A DNA stretch of 64,000 bases from the NCBI RefSeq assembly GCF_014851815.1, contig NZ_JACVAJ010000001.1, positions 434,001 through 498,000 on the forward strand, in the 5' to 3' direction. The notes beneath the pieces were generated by a model that was given only the letters and a program-made list of their open reading frames with translations, did not search any database and had not been told where the DNA came from. The position numbers were made by a program, and so were the translations under genes. This DNA comes from Pseudoxanthomonas sp. PXM01 (lineage in GTDB: Bacteria > Pseudomonadota > Gammaproteobacteria > Xanthomonadales > Xanthomonadaceae). Within the stretch, counting starts at the first letter, position 1, and each line of letters starts with the position of its first letter. This document shows, piece by piece, positions 15,355-25,467 of this stretch.

Positions 15355-15795
15355 TCACTGCCCGCGCTCCCAGCGGGCGTGGTACACGCGCCAGTCGCCA
15401 TCCTCGCGCCGCCAGGCGGTCGTGACGCGATAGGTGCCGGCCTGGTTCGGCAGCAGGCGTCCGCTGCTGGAGGTCAGCAGCACGTTGAACGCGAGCTCTG
15501 CGTTGTCGCCCTCCACCCTGACGTCGAGCGGTCCCGTGGTGGCGCCGATGCGCGCATTCATCAGCGTGTGGGCCCGGATCATGTTGTGCAACGCAGCACG
15601 ATCGATCCCCTCCTCACCGGTGAAATCCGGACTGACGCCGTCGATGAAATCGCCTGCCTTGCCGGCTTCGACCGCCGCCTGCATCGCATCGAACTGCCGC
15701 CGCAACTGCGCTTCCGGCGCATCGCCTGCGCAGGCGGCCAGCATCAGCATGCAGGCGAGCAGCCACCCGCACGCGGTGAATCCGGTCTTCGTCAT
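15355..15795 (-). CDS. Lipoprotein with NTF2/SnoaL-like fold (putative)
   Basis: 146 residues. Lipobox LAAC places the lipid-bearing Cys at position 22. The mature part begins with a helix (RRQFDAMQAAVEAGKAGD) and ends with a DWRVYHARWERG strand, a pattern of cystatin/NTF2-like proteins. ATG 15795 follows AAGGTTTCG; an ATG seven codons upstream is possible. It is divergent from rpfB by 114 bp. Function unknown. Confidence 0.7.
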   Translation of the reverse strand: MTKTGFTACGWLLACMLMLAACAGDAPEAQLRRQFDAMQAAVEAGKAGDFIDGVSPDFTGEEGIDRAALHNMIRAHTLMNARIGATTGPLDVRVEGDNAELAFNVLLTSSSGRLLPNQAGTYRVTTAWRREDGDWRVYHARWERGQ

Positions 15796-15909
15796 CGAAA
15801 CCTTCGCCTTTTCCATCCGGAACGGTATGCTCCCAGCAGGCGCCATCTCCGGCGTTTGCCCATTGAACGCCGCGAGGCGGCCCGAAGACCCTGGGGAGGG
15901 AATGGAACG

Positions 15910-17589
15910 ATGAGTCAGGAACGTCCGTGGTTCAAGAGCTACCCGCAAGGCGTGCCGCAGCAGGTGGACCTGGAGCAGTACCGCTCCATCGTCTCCGTCT
16001 TCGATGAGGCCATCAGCAAGTACCGCGACCGCCCCGCGTTCCGCAACTTCGGCAAGACCCTGACCTACGGCGAGATCGACAAGCTCAGCCGGCAGTTCGC
16101 CGCGTACCTGCTCGGCGAGCTCAAGCTCAAGAAGGGCGACCGCGTCGCCATCATGATGCCGAACTGCCTGCAGTACCCCATCGCGATCTTCGGCGTGTTG
16201 CGCGCCGGCCTGACGGTGGTCAACGTCAATCCGATGTACACCCCGCGCGAGCTGAAGCACCAGCTGGTGGATTCGGGCGCCAGCGTGCTGCTGGTCGTCG
16301 ACAACTTCGGCAAGACCGCACAGGAAGCCCTCGCCGGGACGCAGGTCAAGCAGGTGGTCACCACCGCGCTCGGCGACCTGGTCGGGTTCCCGAAAGGCGC
16401 CATCGTCAACTTCGTCCTCAAGTACGTGAAGAAGATGGTGCCGGACTACGACATTCCCGGCACCGTGCGTTTCAAGGACACGCTGACGCTCGGCCAGTTG
16501 CACACGCTGCCCGAGGTCGACATCGACTCCGGCGACATCGCGTTCCTGCAGTACACCGGCGGCACCACCGGCGTCGCCAAGGGCGCGATGCTGACGCACC
16601 GCAACCTGGTGGCGAACATGCAGCAGGCCGGCGTGTGGGTGGGCACCGGTCTGGACTACGGCAACGAGGTGATCATCACCGCGCTGCCGCTGTACCACAT
16701 CTTCGCATTGACGGCGAACTGCCTGGTCTTCATGAAGCTCGGCGGCCTCAACCACCTGATCACCAACCCGCGCGACATGCCGGGCTTCGTGAAGGAACTG
16801 AAGGCCACGCGCTTCACCGCGATCACCGGCGTCAACACGTTGTTCAATGGCTTGCTCAACACACCGGGCTTCGACGAGGTGGATTTCTCCAACCTCAAGA
16901 TGACGCTCGGTGGCGGCATGGCGGTGCAGCGCGCCGTCGCGGAGAAATGGAAGAAGGTCACCGGCGTCACGCTGGTCGAGGCCTACGGCCTGACCGAAAC
17001 CTCACCCGCCGCCTGCATCAATCCGATGGATCTGCACGATTACAACGGCGCCATCGGCCTGCCGGTGCCGTCCACCGATGCCTGCCTGAAGGACGACGAC
17101 GGCAACGTCGTGCCGCTGGGCGAAGTGGGCGAACTGTGCATCAAGGGGCCGCAGGTGATGAAGGGCTACTGGCAGCGTCCCGAAGAAACCGCGAACGTCA
17201 TGGACGCCGATGGTTGGCTGCACACCGGCGACATGGCGAAGATGGACGAGAACGGGTTCTTCTACATCGTCGACCGCAAGAAGGACATGATCCTGGTCTC
17301 CGGCTTCAACGTGTACCCGAACGAAGTCGAGGACGTGATCGCGGGCCTCGAGGGCGTGCTGGAAGTGGCGGCGATCGGCGTGCCGGACGACAAGTCGGGC
17401 GAAGCGGTGAAGGTCTTCATCGTGAAGAAGGACCCTGCCCTGACCGCCGAGCAGGTCAAGGCGTTCTGCCGCGACAACCTGACCGGCTACAAGCAGCCGC
17501 GCCACATCGAGTTCCGCACGGAACTGCCGAAGACCAACGTCGGCAAGATCCTGCGCAAGGAACTGCGCGAGCCCGCCAAGACCTCCTGA
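15910..17589 (+). CDS. rpfB: RpfB, long-chain fatty acyl-CoA ligase (FadD-type)
   Basis: 559 residues, equal in size to Xanthomonas RpfB. The AMP-binding P-loop (YTGGTTGVAKGA) starts at 215, followed by EAYGLTETSP and the C-terminal KDMILVSGFNVYPNE and GKILRKELR motifs. It activates free fatty acids with ATP and CoA. In xanthomonads RpfB recycles fatty acids released by the RpfF thioesterase activity and takes part in turnover of DSF signals. It lies immediately upstream of rpfF but is separated by a strong terminator and 266 bp, so rpfF has its own promoter. Confidence 0.95.
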   Translation: MSQERPWFKSYPQGVPQQVDLEQYRSIVSVFDEAISKYRDRPAFRNFGKTLTYGEIDKLSRQFAAYLLGELKLKKGDRVAIMMPNCLQYPIAIFGVLRAGLTVVNVNPMYTPRELKHQLVDSGASVLLVVDNFGKTAQEALAGTQVKQVVTTALGDLVGFPKGAIVNFVLKYVKKMVPDYDIPGTVRFKDTLTLGQLHTLPEVDIDSGDIAFLQYTGGTTGVAKGAMLTHRNLVANMQQAGVWVGTGLDYGNEVIITALPLYHIFALTANCLVFMKLGGLNHLITNPRDMPGFVKELKATRFTAITGVNTLFNGLLNTPGFDEVDFSNLKMTLGGGMAVQRAVAEKWKKVTGVTLVEAYGLTETSPAACINPMDLHDYNGAIGLPVPSTDACLKDDDGNVVPLGEVGELCIKGPQVMKGYWQRPEETANVMDADGWLHTGDMAKMDENGFFYIVDRKKDMILVSGFNVYPNEVEDVIAGLEGVLEVAAIGVPDDKSGEAVKVFIVKKDPALTAEQVKAFCRDNLTGYKQPRHIEFRTELPKTNVGKILRKELREPAKTS

Positions 17590-17611
17590 AAGCCCTGTTC
17601 AGCTTTATCGG

Positions 17612-17636
17612 AAAGGCCGGCCTTGTGCCGGCCTTT
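17612..17636 (+). terminator. Rho-independent terminator after rpfB
   Basis: A 10-bp AAAGGCCGGC/GCCGGCCTTT stem (17612-17621 with 17627-17636) with a 5-nt loop is followed by TTCTTT. The remaining 219 bp up to rpfF include an unusually AT-rich stretch (about 17744-17760) where rpfF regulation is likely, but no convincing promoter hexamers were found. Confidence 0.85.
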
Positions 17637-17855
17637 TTCTTTGGGTTCAGGACTTTAGGGGTGGATTCTAGACGCCTGTCACAAATATCGAGACTGGTGG
17701 CGACTTGACGCCGGCAACATGCCGCAAGCGCGCGTGTGCACTGGATTTTAATTATTCGTTCAGGTGTAGGATCGGCGCGTGATGCCACCTGCGTCACATT
17801 AATCCGTCACCCGCTTCCCCTGCCGCGCGGGCAATACCCCTCCAAGGAGCTCTCC

Positions 17856-18722
17856 ATGAACAACGTCGAAAAACTGCAGCGTACCCGTGCCTTCCCGACC
17901 ATCCGCGTCGAATCCGAACCGAGCGGTGACGCGCACTGGATGTACATGCATTCGGATGTCGCACCGGGCGTGCGCCCCTGCTTCCGCAGCCAGATGCTCG
18001 ACGACGTGCTGAGCTTCATGAACTCCATCACCCTGCGCGAATCCCAGCGCCAGCCGGGCAAACTGCGTCATCTCGTCGTCGCCTCCGACGCGAGCGCGTT
18101 CAACCTGGGCGGCGACCTGGAACTGTTCTCCCAGCTGATCCGCGAGAACAACCGCGACCGCCTGCTGAGCTATGCGCGTCGCTGCATCGATGGCGTCCAC
18201 CATCTCAACACCGGCCTCGGCGGCGACGTGCGCACCATCGCGCTGATCCAGGGCGACGCACTGGGCGGTGGTCTGGAAATCGCGCTGTCCTGCCACACCA
18301 TCGTGGCCGAAGAAGGCGTGGACATGGGCCTGCCGGAAGTGCTGTTCGGTCTGTTCCCGGGCATGGGCGCCTACTCGTTCCTGTGCAAGCGCGTGTCGCC
18401 GCAGGTCGCCGAGAAGATCATCCTGGAAGGCAACATCTACACGAGCGACGAGCTGTACAAGCTGGGCGTGGTCGATGTGCTCGTGCCCAAGGGCCAGGGC
18501 GCGGCCGCCGTGCAGACGATCATCGACAAGCAGCGCCGTTCGCCGCACGCGCACCTGGCGCTGAACGCCTGCCGCAACCTGGCGCAGCCGGTCGGTTATG
18601 ACGAACTGATGGGCATCACCGAAGTGTGGGTCGACACCGCCCTGACGCTCGGCGACAAGTCGCTGAAGATGATGGAGCGTATCGTGCGCGCGCAGGAAAA
18701 GCGCTCCATCCGCGCGGCCTGA
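17856..18722 (+). CDS. rpfF: RpfF, DSF (diffusible signal factor) synthase, crotonase family
   Basis: 288 residues, one shorter than Xanthomonas RpfF. The crotonase-fold catalytic glutamates fall exactly at E141 (ALGGGLE) and E161 (MGLPEVLFG), the positions proven in X. campestris. RpfF dehydrates 3-hydroxyacyl-ACP and hydrolyses the thioester to release cis-2-unsaturated fatty acids such as cis-11-methyl-2-dodecenoic acid, the quorum signal. AAGGAGC precedes the ATG. It converges on rpfC, whose product senses DSF and, in Xanthomonas, restrains RpfF by direct binding. Confidence 0.97.
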   Translation: MNNVEKLQRTRAFPTIRVESEPSGDAHWMYMHSDVAPGVRPCFRSQMLDDVLSFMNSITLRESQRQPGKLRHLVVASDASAFNLGGDLELFSQLIRENNRDRLLSYARRCIDGVHHLNTGLGGDVRTIALIQGDALGGGLEIALSCHTIVAEEGVDMGLPEVLFGLFPGMGAYSFLCKRVSPQVAEKIILEGNIYTSDELYKLGVVDVLVPKGQGAAAVQTIIDKQRRSPHAHLALNACRNLAQPVGYDELMGITEVWVDTALTLGDKSLKMMERIVRAQEKRSIRAA

Positions 18723-18776
18723 GTACATCCTGCAACGCTGCTTTCACCGCAGACGACCACAGGGGAAATCAGGGGG

Positions 18777-18827
18777 TTGAAGCGCATTCTGCGTCTTCAA
18801 GGGCGAGTCCGGGTCACCGTACTCGCC
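18777..18827. terminator. Two hairpins between convergent rpfF and rpfC
   Basis: Hairpin 1: TTGAAG-CGCA with TGCG-T-CTTCAA (18777-18786 with 18790-18800, one bulge, 3-nt loop). Hairpin 2: GGCGAGT/ACTCGCC (18802-18808 with 18821-18827, 12-nt loop). Neither has a good T-tract, so a role in ending either transcript is only suggested by position. Confidence 0.35.
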
Positions 18828-18908
18828 AGGGACCCGCCACCGGCGGACCCAATACCACACCGCTCCACCATTGCCACCCACCGCCGTCATGGGCGGCGGG
18901 CAGCCGCG

Positions 18909-21104
18909 TCACGGCGACGTGCTTTCGCTGCCCTTGTCCACCGCACCACGGATACGTTGCCGGGCATCGAGTGCAGCACGGCCGTGACTCAGGTGGGAGT
19001 TCAGCGCCGCCAGGCGATGACGCCATTCGCGTGTGATCTGCCAGTCGGCCAAACTCATCATTTCGCCCGCCGCGGCCGCCAGTTTCACCAGGCCCAGGTT
19101 GCTGGCCACGCCTTTCAGCGCATGCGCATGCTCGCGCAGGTGCTCGCCATCGCCACGCTCCATCGCATGCGCCATGGCGCCGATGCATCCGTCCGCGTCG
19201 TTGAGGCACTGCTCGATGAATTCGCGCTCGAACGCCTCGCCCATGCCGAGCGCTGTCAGTTCGTCCAGTACGCTGACATCGAGCACGCCGTCCGAGACTT
19301 CCGCAGCACGCGCGGGTGCCATGGAAACCGCGGTGGCGGTGACCCGGCCGGAGGTGGCGATATCGGCCAGTGCATCCAACAGGCGCGTCGCGACGACCGG
19401 CTTGGCCAGGAACGCGCGTGCGCCGGCCTGCTCGCAGCGCTGGATCGATTCGGGCGTGACATCCGCGCTGAGGATCAGCACCGGAGTGCGGCTGCCGCTG
19501 CCGGCCTCCATCACGCGTAGCTGCTTCAATAGGTCCAGGCCGCTCAACCCGGGCATGTGCAGATCGCAGATGACGGCGTCATAGGAAGCCGACTCCAGCG
19601 CATCCAGCACTTCTTCGCCGCCGTTGACGCAGGTAATGCGATGGCCCGCCTTCTGCAGCAGCCGCTGGACGACCATGCGATTGGCTTCGTGGTCGTCGGC
19701 CACGAGGATCTGCATGCTGCGCACGCGTGCGCGATGGCGCAGGAACGGATCGGAGAACGCGATGATGTTTTCCGCGCTCGACGTTTCCGGTTCTTCCCGC
19801 AGCCACTCCGCATGGCCGTGCACCGCAGGTACCACAACGCGCTCGGGCACCGCTTCGAACGGCAGCTCGACCCAGAAGCAGCTGCCACGCTGTTCATGGC
19901 TCTCGAACCCGATGGTGCCGCCCATCGCCTCGGTCAGGCCCTTGGCGATCGTCGTGCCCAGACCGGTACCGCCGTAACGACGCGACAGGCTGACGTCGGC
20001 CTGCTCGAAGGCCTCGAACAGGCGCTCGCGCAGGGCGACCGGCACGCCGATGCCGGTATCGGTCACGGTGAAGCGCAGGCGCACCTGGCTGCCCTCGACC
20101 AGGGTCGGCGTGACGACCACGCGTACTTCGCCCTCGTCGGTGAACTTGACCGCGTTGCCGGCCAGGTTCAGCAGCACCTGCCGCAGGTGGCCGGCGTCGC
20201 CGCGCAGCTTCAGCGGGATCGCATCGTCGACGACGCCTTCGTAGCGCACCTGCTTGCCACGTGCCTGCGGCATCAGGATCAGACCGATGTTGTCGACCAG
20301 TTCGCGCGGCGAGAACTCCACCACGTTGAGCTTGACCTTGCCCGCCTCGATCGCGGAGATGTCCAGCACGTCCTCGACCAGGCCCAGCAGGGTGCGCGTG
20401 GAGGCCTGGATCGTGGACAGGCACTCGCGCTGCTCCGCATCCAGACGCGTTGTCGCCAGCAGTTCGGACATGCCCGCCAGGCCGTTCAGCGGCGTGCGGA
20501 ACTCATGGCTCATGTTCGCGAGGAAGCGGCTCTTGGCCTCGTTCGCGCGGCGCGCTTCGTCGGTGGCGCGGGTCAGGTCGCGCAGCAGGCCGGACAGATA
20601 CATCGGCACCGCGATGAGGCCGAGCACCAGGCCCACGCCCAGCGTCAGGTTGGCGTGCCAGTAGTCGTTCATGGCGACCACCGCGGCGAACGCGGTGCTG
20701 GCCATCGCCACCGCGACGACCAGGTAGCGGTTGCCGTAGCGCAGGCCGTTGCCCACCGTGATCCACATCAGCACGACGTACGCCCACGATAGCGGCTCGC
20801 CCATGCCGTTCATCGCCGCGGCCAGCAGGCCGTAGTCGGCGACCATGCCCAGGCCGCGCCGGACGTGCGACTGGCCCGGTTGCACCAGCAGCCACGCGAA
20901 AATGCCCAGGCCGTTGACCAGGCCGGAGGTGATGATGGTCAGGACGATGGTGTACTGGTCAGCCGGCAATGCGGCGCGCGAGGACGGCAGCAGCGCGTAG
21001 GCCAGGATGATGGAGATCAACGCGACGCGGATCAGCGCCTGGCCGTGCTCGCTGTCGCCGCGATGCGCCAGTCGCGACTTGATCCAGCTGATGGGATTGG
21101 TCAT
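18909..21104 (-). CDS. rpfC: RpfC, hybrid sensor kinase for DSF
   Basis: 731 residues. Hydrophobic segments fill roughly 25-175, forming the RpfC-type membrane sensor. The HisKA box has H200 (ANMSHEFRTPLNG), followed by a HATPase domain with GTGLGTTIAK near 379. The receiver domain has its phosphoacceptor at D514 (VICDLHMPG), and the C-terminal HPt domain has H661 (HALKG). These match H198, D512 and H657 of X. campestris RpfC. It senses DSF, phosphorylates RpfG and can sequester RpfF. rpfG lies 3 bp upstream on the same strand; the rpfH gene found between them in X. campestris is absent. Confidence 0.96.
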   Translation of the reverse strand: MTNPISWIKSRLAHRGDSEHGQALIRVALISIILAYALLPSSRAALPADQYTIVLTIITSGLVNGLGIFAWLLVQPGQSHVRRGLGMVADYGLLAAAMNGMGEPLSWAYVVLMWITVGNGLRYGNRYLVVAVAMASTAFAAVVAMNDYWHANLTLGVGLVLGLIAVPMYLSGLLRDLTRATDEARRANEAKSRFLANMSHEFRTPLNGLAGMSELLATTRLDAEQRECLSTIQASTRTLLGLVEDVLDISAIEAGKVKLNVVEFSPRELVDNIGLILMPQARGKQVRYEGVVDDAIPLKLRGDAGHLRQVLLNLAGNAVKFTDEGEVRVVVTPTLVEGSQVRLRFTVTDTGIGVPVALRERLFEAFEQADVSLSRRYGGTGLGTTIAKGLTEAMGGTIGFESHEQRGSCFWVELPFEAVPERVVVPAVHGHAEWLREEPETSSAENIIAFSDPFLRHRARVRSMQILVADDHEANRMVVQRLLQKAGHRITCVNGGEEVLDALESASYDAVICDLHMPGLSGLDLLKQLRVMEAGSGSRTPVLILSADVTPESIQRCEQAGARAFLAKPVVATRLLDALADIATSGRVTATAVSMAPARAAEVSDGVLDVSVLDELTALGMGEAFEREFIEQCLNDADGCIGAMAHAMERGDGEHLREHAHALKGVASNLGLVKLAAAAGEMMSLADWQITREWRHRLAALNSHLSHGRAALDARQRIRGAVDKGSESTSP

Positions 21105-21107
21105 GGC

Positions 21108-22241
21108 TCACTCCATCCCTGGACGGCTCTGCACCGTCGAATAGCGTTCGCAGATGTCGTCCAGCCGCGCCCGCCCACGGATCAGCGCGTCGACACATGC
21201 GGGATCGAACAGGCGACCGCGCTGGGCGTACAGGTAAGCCAGCGCGGCGTCCTTTTCCCATGCCTTCTTGTACGGTCGCGGCGAGATCAGGGCATCGAAC
21301 ACGTCCGCAACCGCCACTATCCTCGCTTCCAACGGGATCTGCTCGCCGACGAGGCCATCGGGATAGCCGCTGCCGTCGTAGCGCTCGTGGTGCCGCAGCG
21401 CGATCAGCGCACCGGTCTGGATGAAGCGGTTCTGGCTGCCGGACAGCAGCTGGTGGCCGATCTTGGGGTGGCGGCGCATGACCTCGGTTTCGTCCGCGGT
21501 CAGCGGACCGGCCTTCATCAGTACCGAATCCGGGATCGCGATCTTGCCCATGTCGTGCAGCGGCGCCGCCATCTCGATGGTGCGCACCTCGTCTTCCGGC
21601 AGGCCGAGCTGTTCGGCGATCAGGCCGGCCACGTGGGCCATGCGTTCCAGGTAGGCGCTGGTACCGCTGTCGCGGTACTCGATGGCGCGCGCCAGGCGCG
21701 ACAGGGTCTCGCGTTCGCGCTCCTCGACCTCGTGCATGCTGGACAGCAGGCGCTGCTCCAGCGACAGGGCGCGCTGCTTGACGTTCTCGGACTGCTGGCG
21801 GAGCTGAAGCAGGTTGCGGCAGCGGGCGCGCAGTTCGCGCGGCCGCACCGGCTTGACCAGGAAGTCGATGACGCCCGCTTCCAGCGCCGCCTGGCGGATC
21901 GGTTCGTCGCCGACCACGGTGATCAGGATGATCGCGATGTCGCGGTGCATCGGCAGCCGGCGGAAGCGCCGCGCGAACTCCAGCCCGTCCATGCCCGGCA
22001 TGCGGTAATCCAGCAGCAGCAGGTCGGTACGGTTCTTCTCGCACCATTCCAGTGCGGCCAGCGGATCGCCGAAATCATGGACGGCCAGCTCGGACGCGAT
22101 GTCCTCGATGACATGGCGCAGCATCGTGCGCGCAGACGTCTGATCGTCGACGATGACGATGTTCAAAGCGTTACCCACCCCTTGTGGCCACATCGCGTGG
22201 CTGTCGGGCAAGGATACTCCGGCGGGGCTCGCATCCAACAT
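21108..22241 (-). CDS. rpfG: RpfG, response regulator with HD-GYP cyclic-di-GMP phosphodiesterase domain
   Basis: 377 residues. An N-terminal receiver domain carries the phosphoacceptor D78 (LLLLDYRMPG). The C-terminal HD-GYP domain keeps HD at 229-230 (LHDMGKIAIPD), HHE at 284-286 and GYP at 292-294, so c-di-GMP hydrolysis is expected. It couples DSF perception by RpfC to c-di-GMP levels and virulence or biofilm genes. The ATG at 22241 gives the known RpfG length, whereas a longer open frame upstream is low-complexity. It is transcribed ahead of rpfC with a 3-bp gap. Confidence 0.96.
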   Translation of the reverse strand: MLDASPAGVSLPDSHAMWPQGVGNALNIVIVDDQTSARTMLRHVIEDIASELAVHDFGDPLAALEWCEKNRTDLLLLDYRMPGMDGLEFARRFRRLPMHRDIAIILITVVGDEPIRQAALEAGVIDFLVKPVRPRELRARCRNLLQLRQQSENVKQRALSLEQRLLSSMHEVEERERETLSRLARAIEYRDSGTSAYLERMAHVAGLIAEQLGLPEDEVRTIEMAAPLHDMGKIAIPDSVLMKAGPLTADETEVMRRHPKIGHQLLSGSQNRFIQTGALIALRHHERYDGSGYPDGLVGEQIPLEARIVAVADVFDALISPRPYKKAWEKDAALAYLYAQRGRLFDPACVDALIRGRARLDDICERYSTVQSRPGME

Positions 22242-22600
22242 GTCGTCAGTCCTGTCCGGCGGCACGGTCCCGGGCGGGGTCCGTGAACCACGAAGGGAAC
22301 CGATGCGAATCACGGGGCCCCCTCCCCTGATCTCTATCGGCGCGGGCGGCGGAAAATTGACCGTCCTGCGCGTAAAGCGACGCAGGAAGCGTGCCAGCCG
22401 CCGCCACGGCCTGTCGGGACTCAACAAATTGACCTCCGTCACGGATTTGCCGCCCTCCCAGCCGGTCCGTGGCGGGTAGCTGGCGGCAGAACGGCCATCC
22501 GACGACCGTCCTTTCCGCAGCAGTGGCCCCGCCGCGTCATCCGGACGGGTGCGTATTCTGCCCCGGAGCGTCACTTCGTTGGCGCGCCGGGACGTCGTGT
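22242..22600. other. 359-bp gap upstream of rpfG, downstream of lysS
   Basis: No credible ORF, RNA gene or long inverted repeat was found. It must hold the promoter of the rpfG-rpfC operon (minus strand), but no hexamer pair stands out. No rho-independent terminator is visible after lysS, so read-through from lysS into rpfG-rpfC is possible. Confidence 0.5.
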
Positions 22601-24112
<1,512 letters not shown>

Positions 24113-24135
24113 GGGGTCGTGTCGTCTTCTGGAAC

Positions 24136-24196
24136 GTGGGAGCGACGTCAGTCGCGAGCTTTCTCGGTGGCCATTCGCGACTGACGTCGCTCCCAC
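24136..24196. repeat. REP-like inverted repeat, copy 1 (prfB-lysS gap)
   Basis: A perfect 22-bp inverted repeat (24136-24157 with 24175-24196), arms starting GTGGGAGCGACGT, separated by 17 nt. The same arm sequence recurs at 48085-48152 and 50322-50432, always intergenic. It lies between two co-directional genes, where a hairpin could stabilise or process the mRNA. Confidence 0.85.
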
Positions 24197-24212
24197 AGGG
24201 GGATTGGCCGAA

Positions 24213-25338
24213 TCAAGCGTCGATGCGTTTGGAGCCCGCTTCCAGGCCGGATTTCAGGCTGGCCTCGACGAACTCGTCCAGGTCGCCGTCCAGGACCTTC
24301 TGCGTATCCGAACGTTCGATACCGGTGCGCAGGTCCTTGATGCGGCTCTGGTCCAGTACGTAGTTGCGGATCTGGCTGCCCCAGCCGATGTCGGACTTGG
24401 TGGCTTCCACCGCGTCGCGCTCGGCGTTGCGCTTATGGATTTCCAGCTCGTACAGCTTGGCGGCCAGCATCTTCATCGCGTTGTCGCGGTTCTGGTGCTG
24501 GCTGCGGCCGGTCTGGCAGGCGACCACGATGCCGGTCGGCACGTGGGTGATGCGCACCGCCGATTCGGTCTTGTTGACGTGCTGGCCACCGGCGCCGGAC
24601 GAGCGGTACACATCGGTCTTCAGGTCGGCCGGATTGATGTCGATGTCGATGTTGTCGTCGACTTCAGGCGACACGAACACCGAGGTGAAACTGGTATGGC
24701 GGCGGTTGTCCGAGTCGAACGGCGACTTGCGCACCAGGCGGTGGACGCCGGTCTCGGTCTTCAGCCAGCCGTAGGCGAAATCGCCTTCCACCCGCAGCGT
24801 GGCCGATTTGATGCCGGCGACGTCTCCACCGCTGGCCTCCATCAGCTCGGTCTTCCAGCCACGCGATTCGCACCAGCGCAGGTACATGCGCAGCAGGATT
24901 TCCGCCCAGTCCTGCGCCTCGGTGCCGCCGGCGCCGGCCTGGATGTCGACGAAGGCGTTGGAGCTGTCCATCTTGCCGGAGAACATGCGCTGGAATTCCA
25001 GCTTGCCGACATGCACGGCATAGCGCTCGACATCGGCCACCACGGCCTGCGCGGTGTCCTCGTCGTTCTCCATCTCGGCCAGTTCCAGCAGCTCGCTGCC
25101 ACCGGCCAGGCCTTCCTCGATGTCGCGGATGCCGTTGACCGTCTTGTCCAGCAGCGAGCGCTCGCGACCGAGCTGCTGGGCGTACTCGGCGTTGTTCCAG
25201 ATGTCCGGGCTTTCCAGCTCGCGGTTTACTTCTTCCAGGCGCTCGCGCTTGGCATCGTAGTCAAAGATACCCCCGGAGCGAGGCCAGCCTGTCCTGCAGG
25301 TCGGCGATGCGCTGGCGGATGGGATTGAGCTCGATCAT
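24213..25338 (-). CDS. prfB: PrfB, peptide chain release factor 2, with programmed +1 frameshift
   Basis: The gene is read in two frames. Codons 1-25 run from ATG 25338 to an in-frame TGA (25263-25261). A +1 shift at CTT-TGA-C then joins the long frame ending at 24213, giving 374 residues. The recoding site is nearly identical to that of E. coli, including the GGGGG Shine-Dalgarno-like run. The GGQ catalytic motif falls at 250-252 and the stop-codon-reading SPF tripeptide is in RKSPFDS. RF2 releases peptides at UGA and UAA. Translation of its own UGA provides autoregulation. Confidence 0.96.
25260..25275 (-). promoter_or_regulatory. Programmed +1 ribosomal frameshift site in prfB
   Basis: On the minus strand the sequence CGGGGGTATCTTTGAC contains an internal SD-like G-run, the slippery CTT and the TGA stop followed by C, the poor termination context known from E. 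coli prfB. Low RF2 levels favour the shift and so raise RF2 production. Confidence 0.95.
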
Positions 25339-25467
25339 GGGGTGTGGGGCGGGGGCTGGAAACGGTCGGCAAGGATACCAGAGGCTCACGCGACGACGAG
25401 CCGACGCCCGGCGGCTGGAACGGGACTTGCATCGCTGCAGGCGCGTCCTCCCGAGAGCCGTCCGCAC

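Noticed and set aside
17705-17760. TTGACG and AT-rich stretch as an rpfF promoter
   Set aside because: The distance between TTGACG and any AT-rich -10 candidate is far from 17 nt, so no promoter was called.
21105-21107. Possible rpfH between rpfC and rpfG
   Set aside because: Only 3 bp separate the two genes, so rpfH is absent.
24113-24212. Possible tRNA or small RNA in the prfB-lysS gap
   Set aside because: The structure is explained by the 22-bp REP-like palindrome that recurs twice elsewhere; it has no tRNA features.
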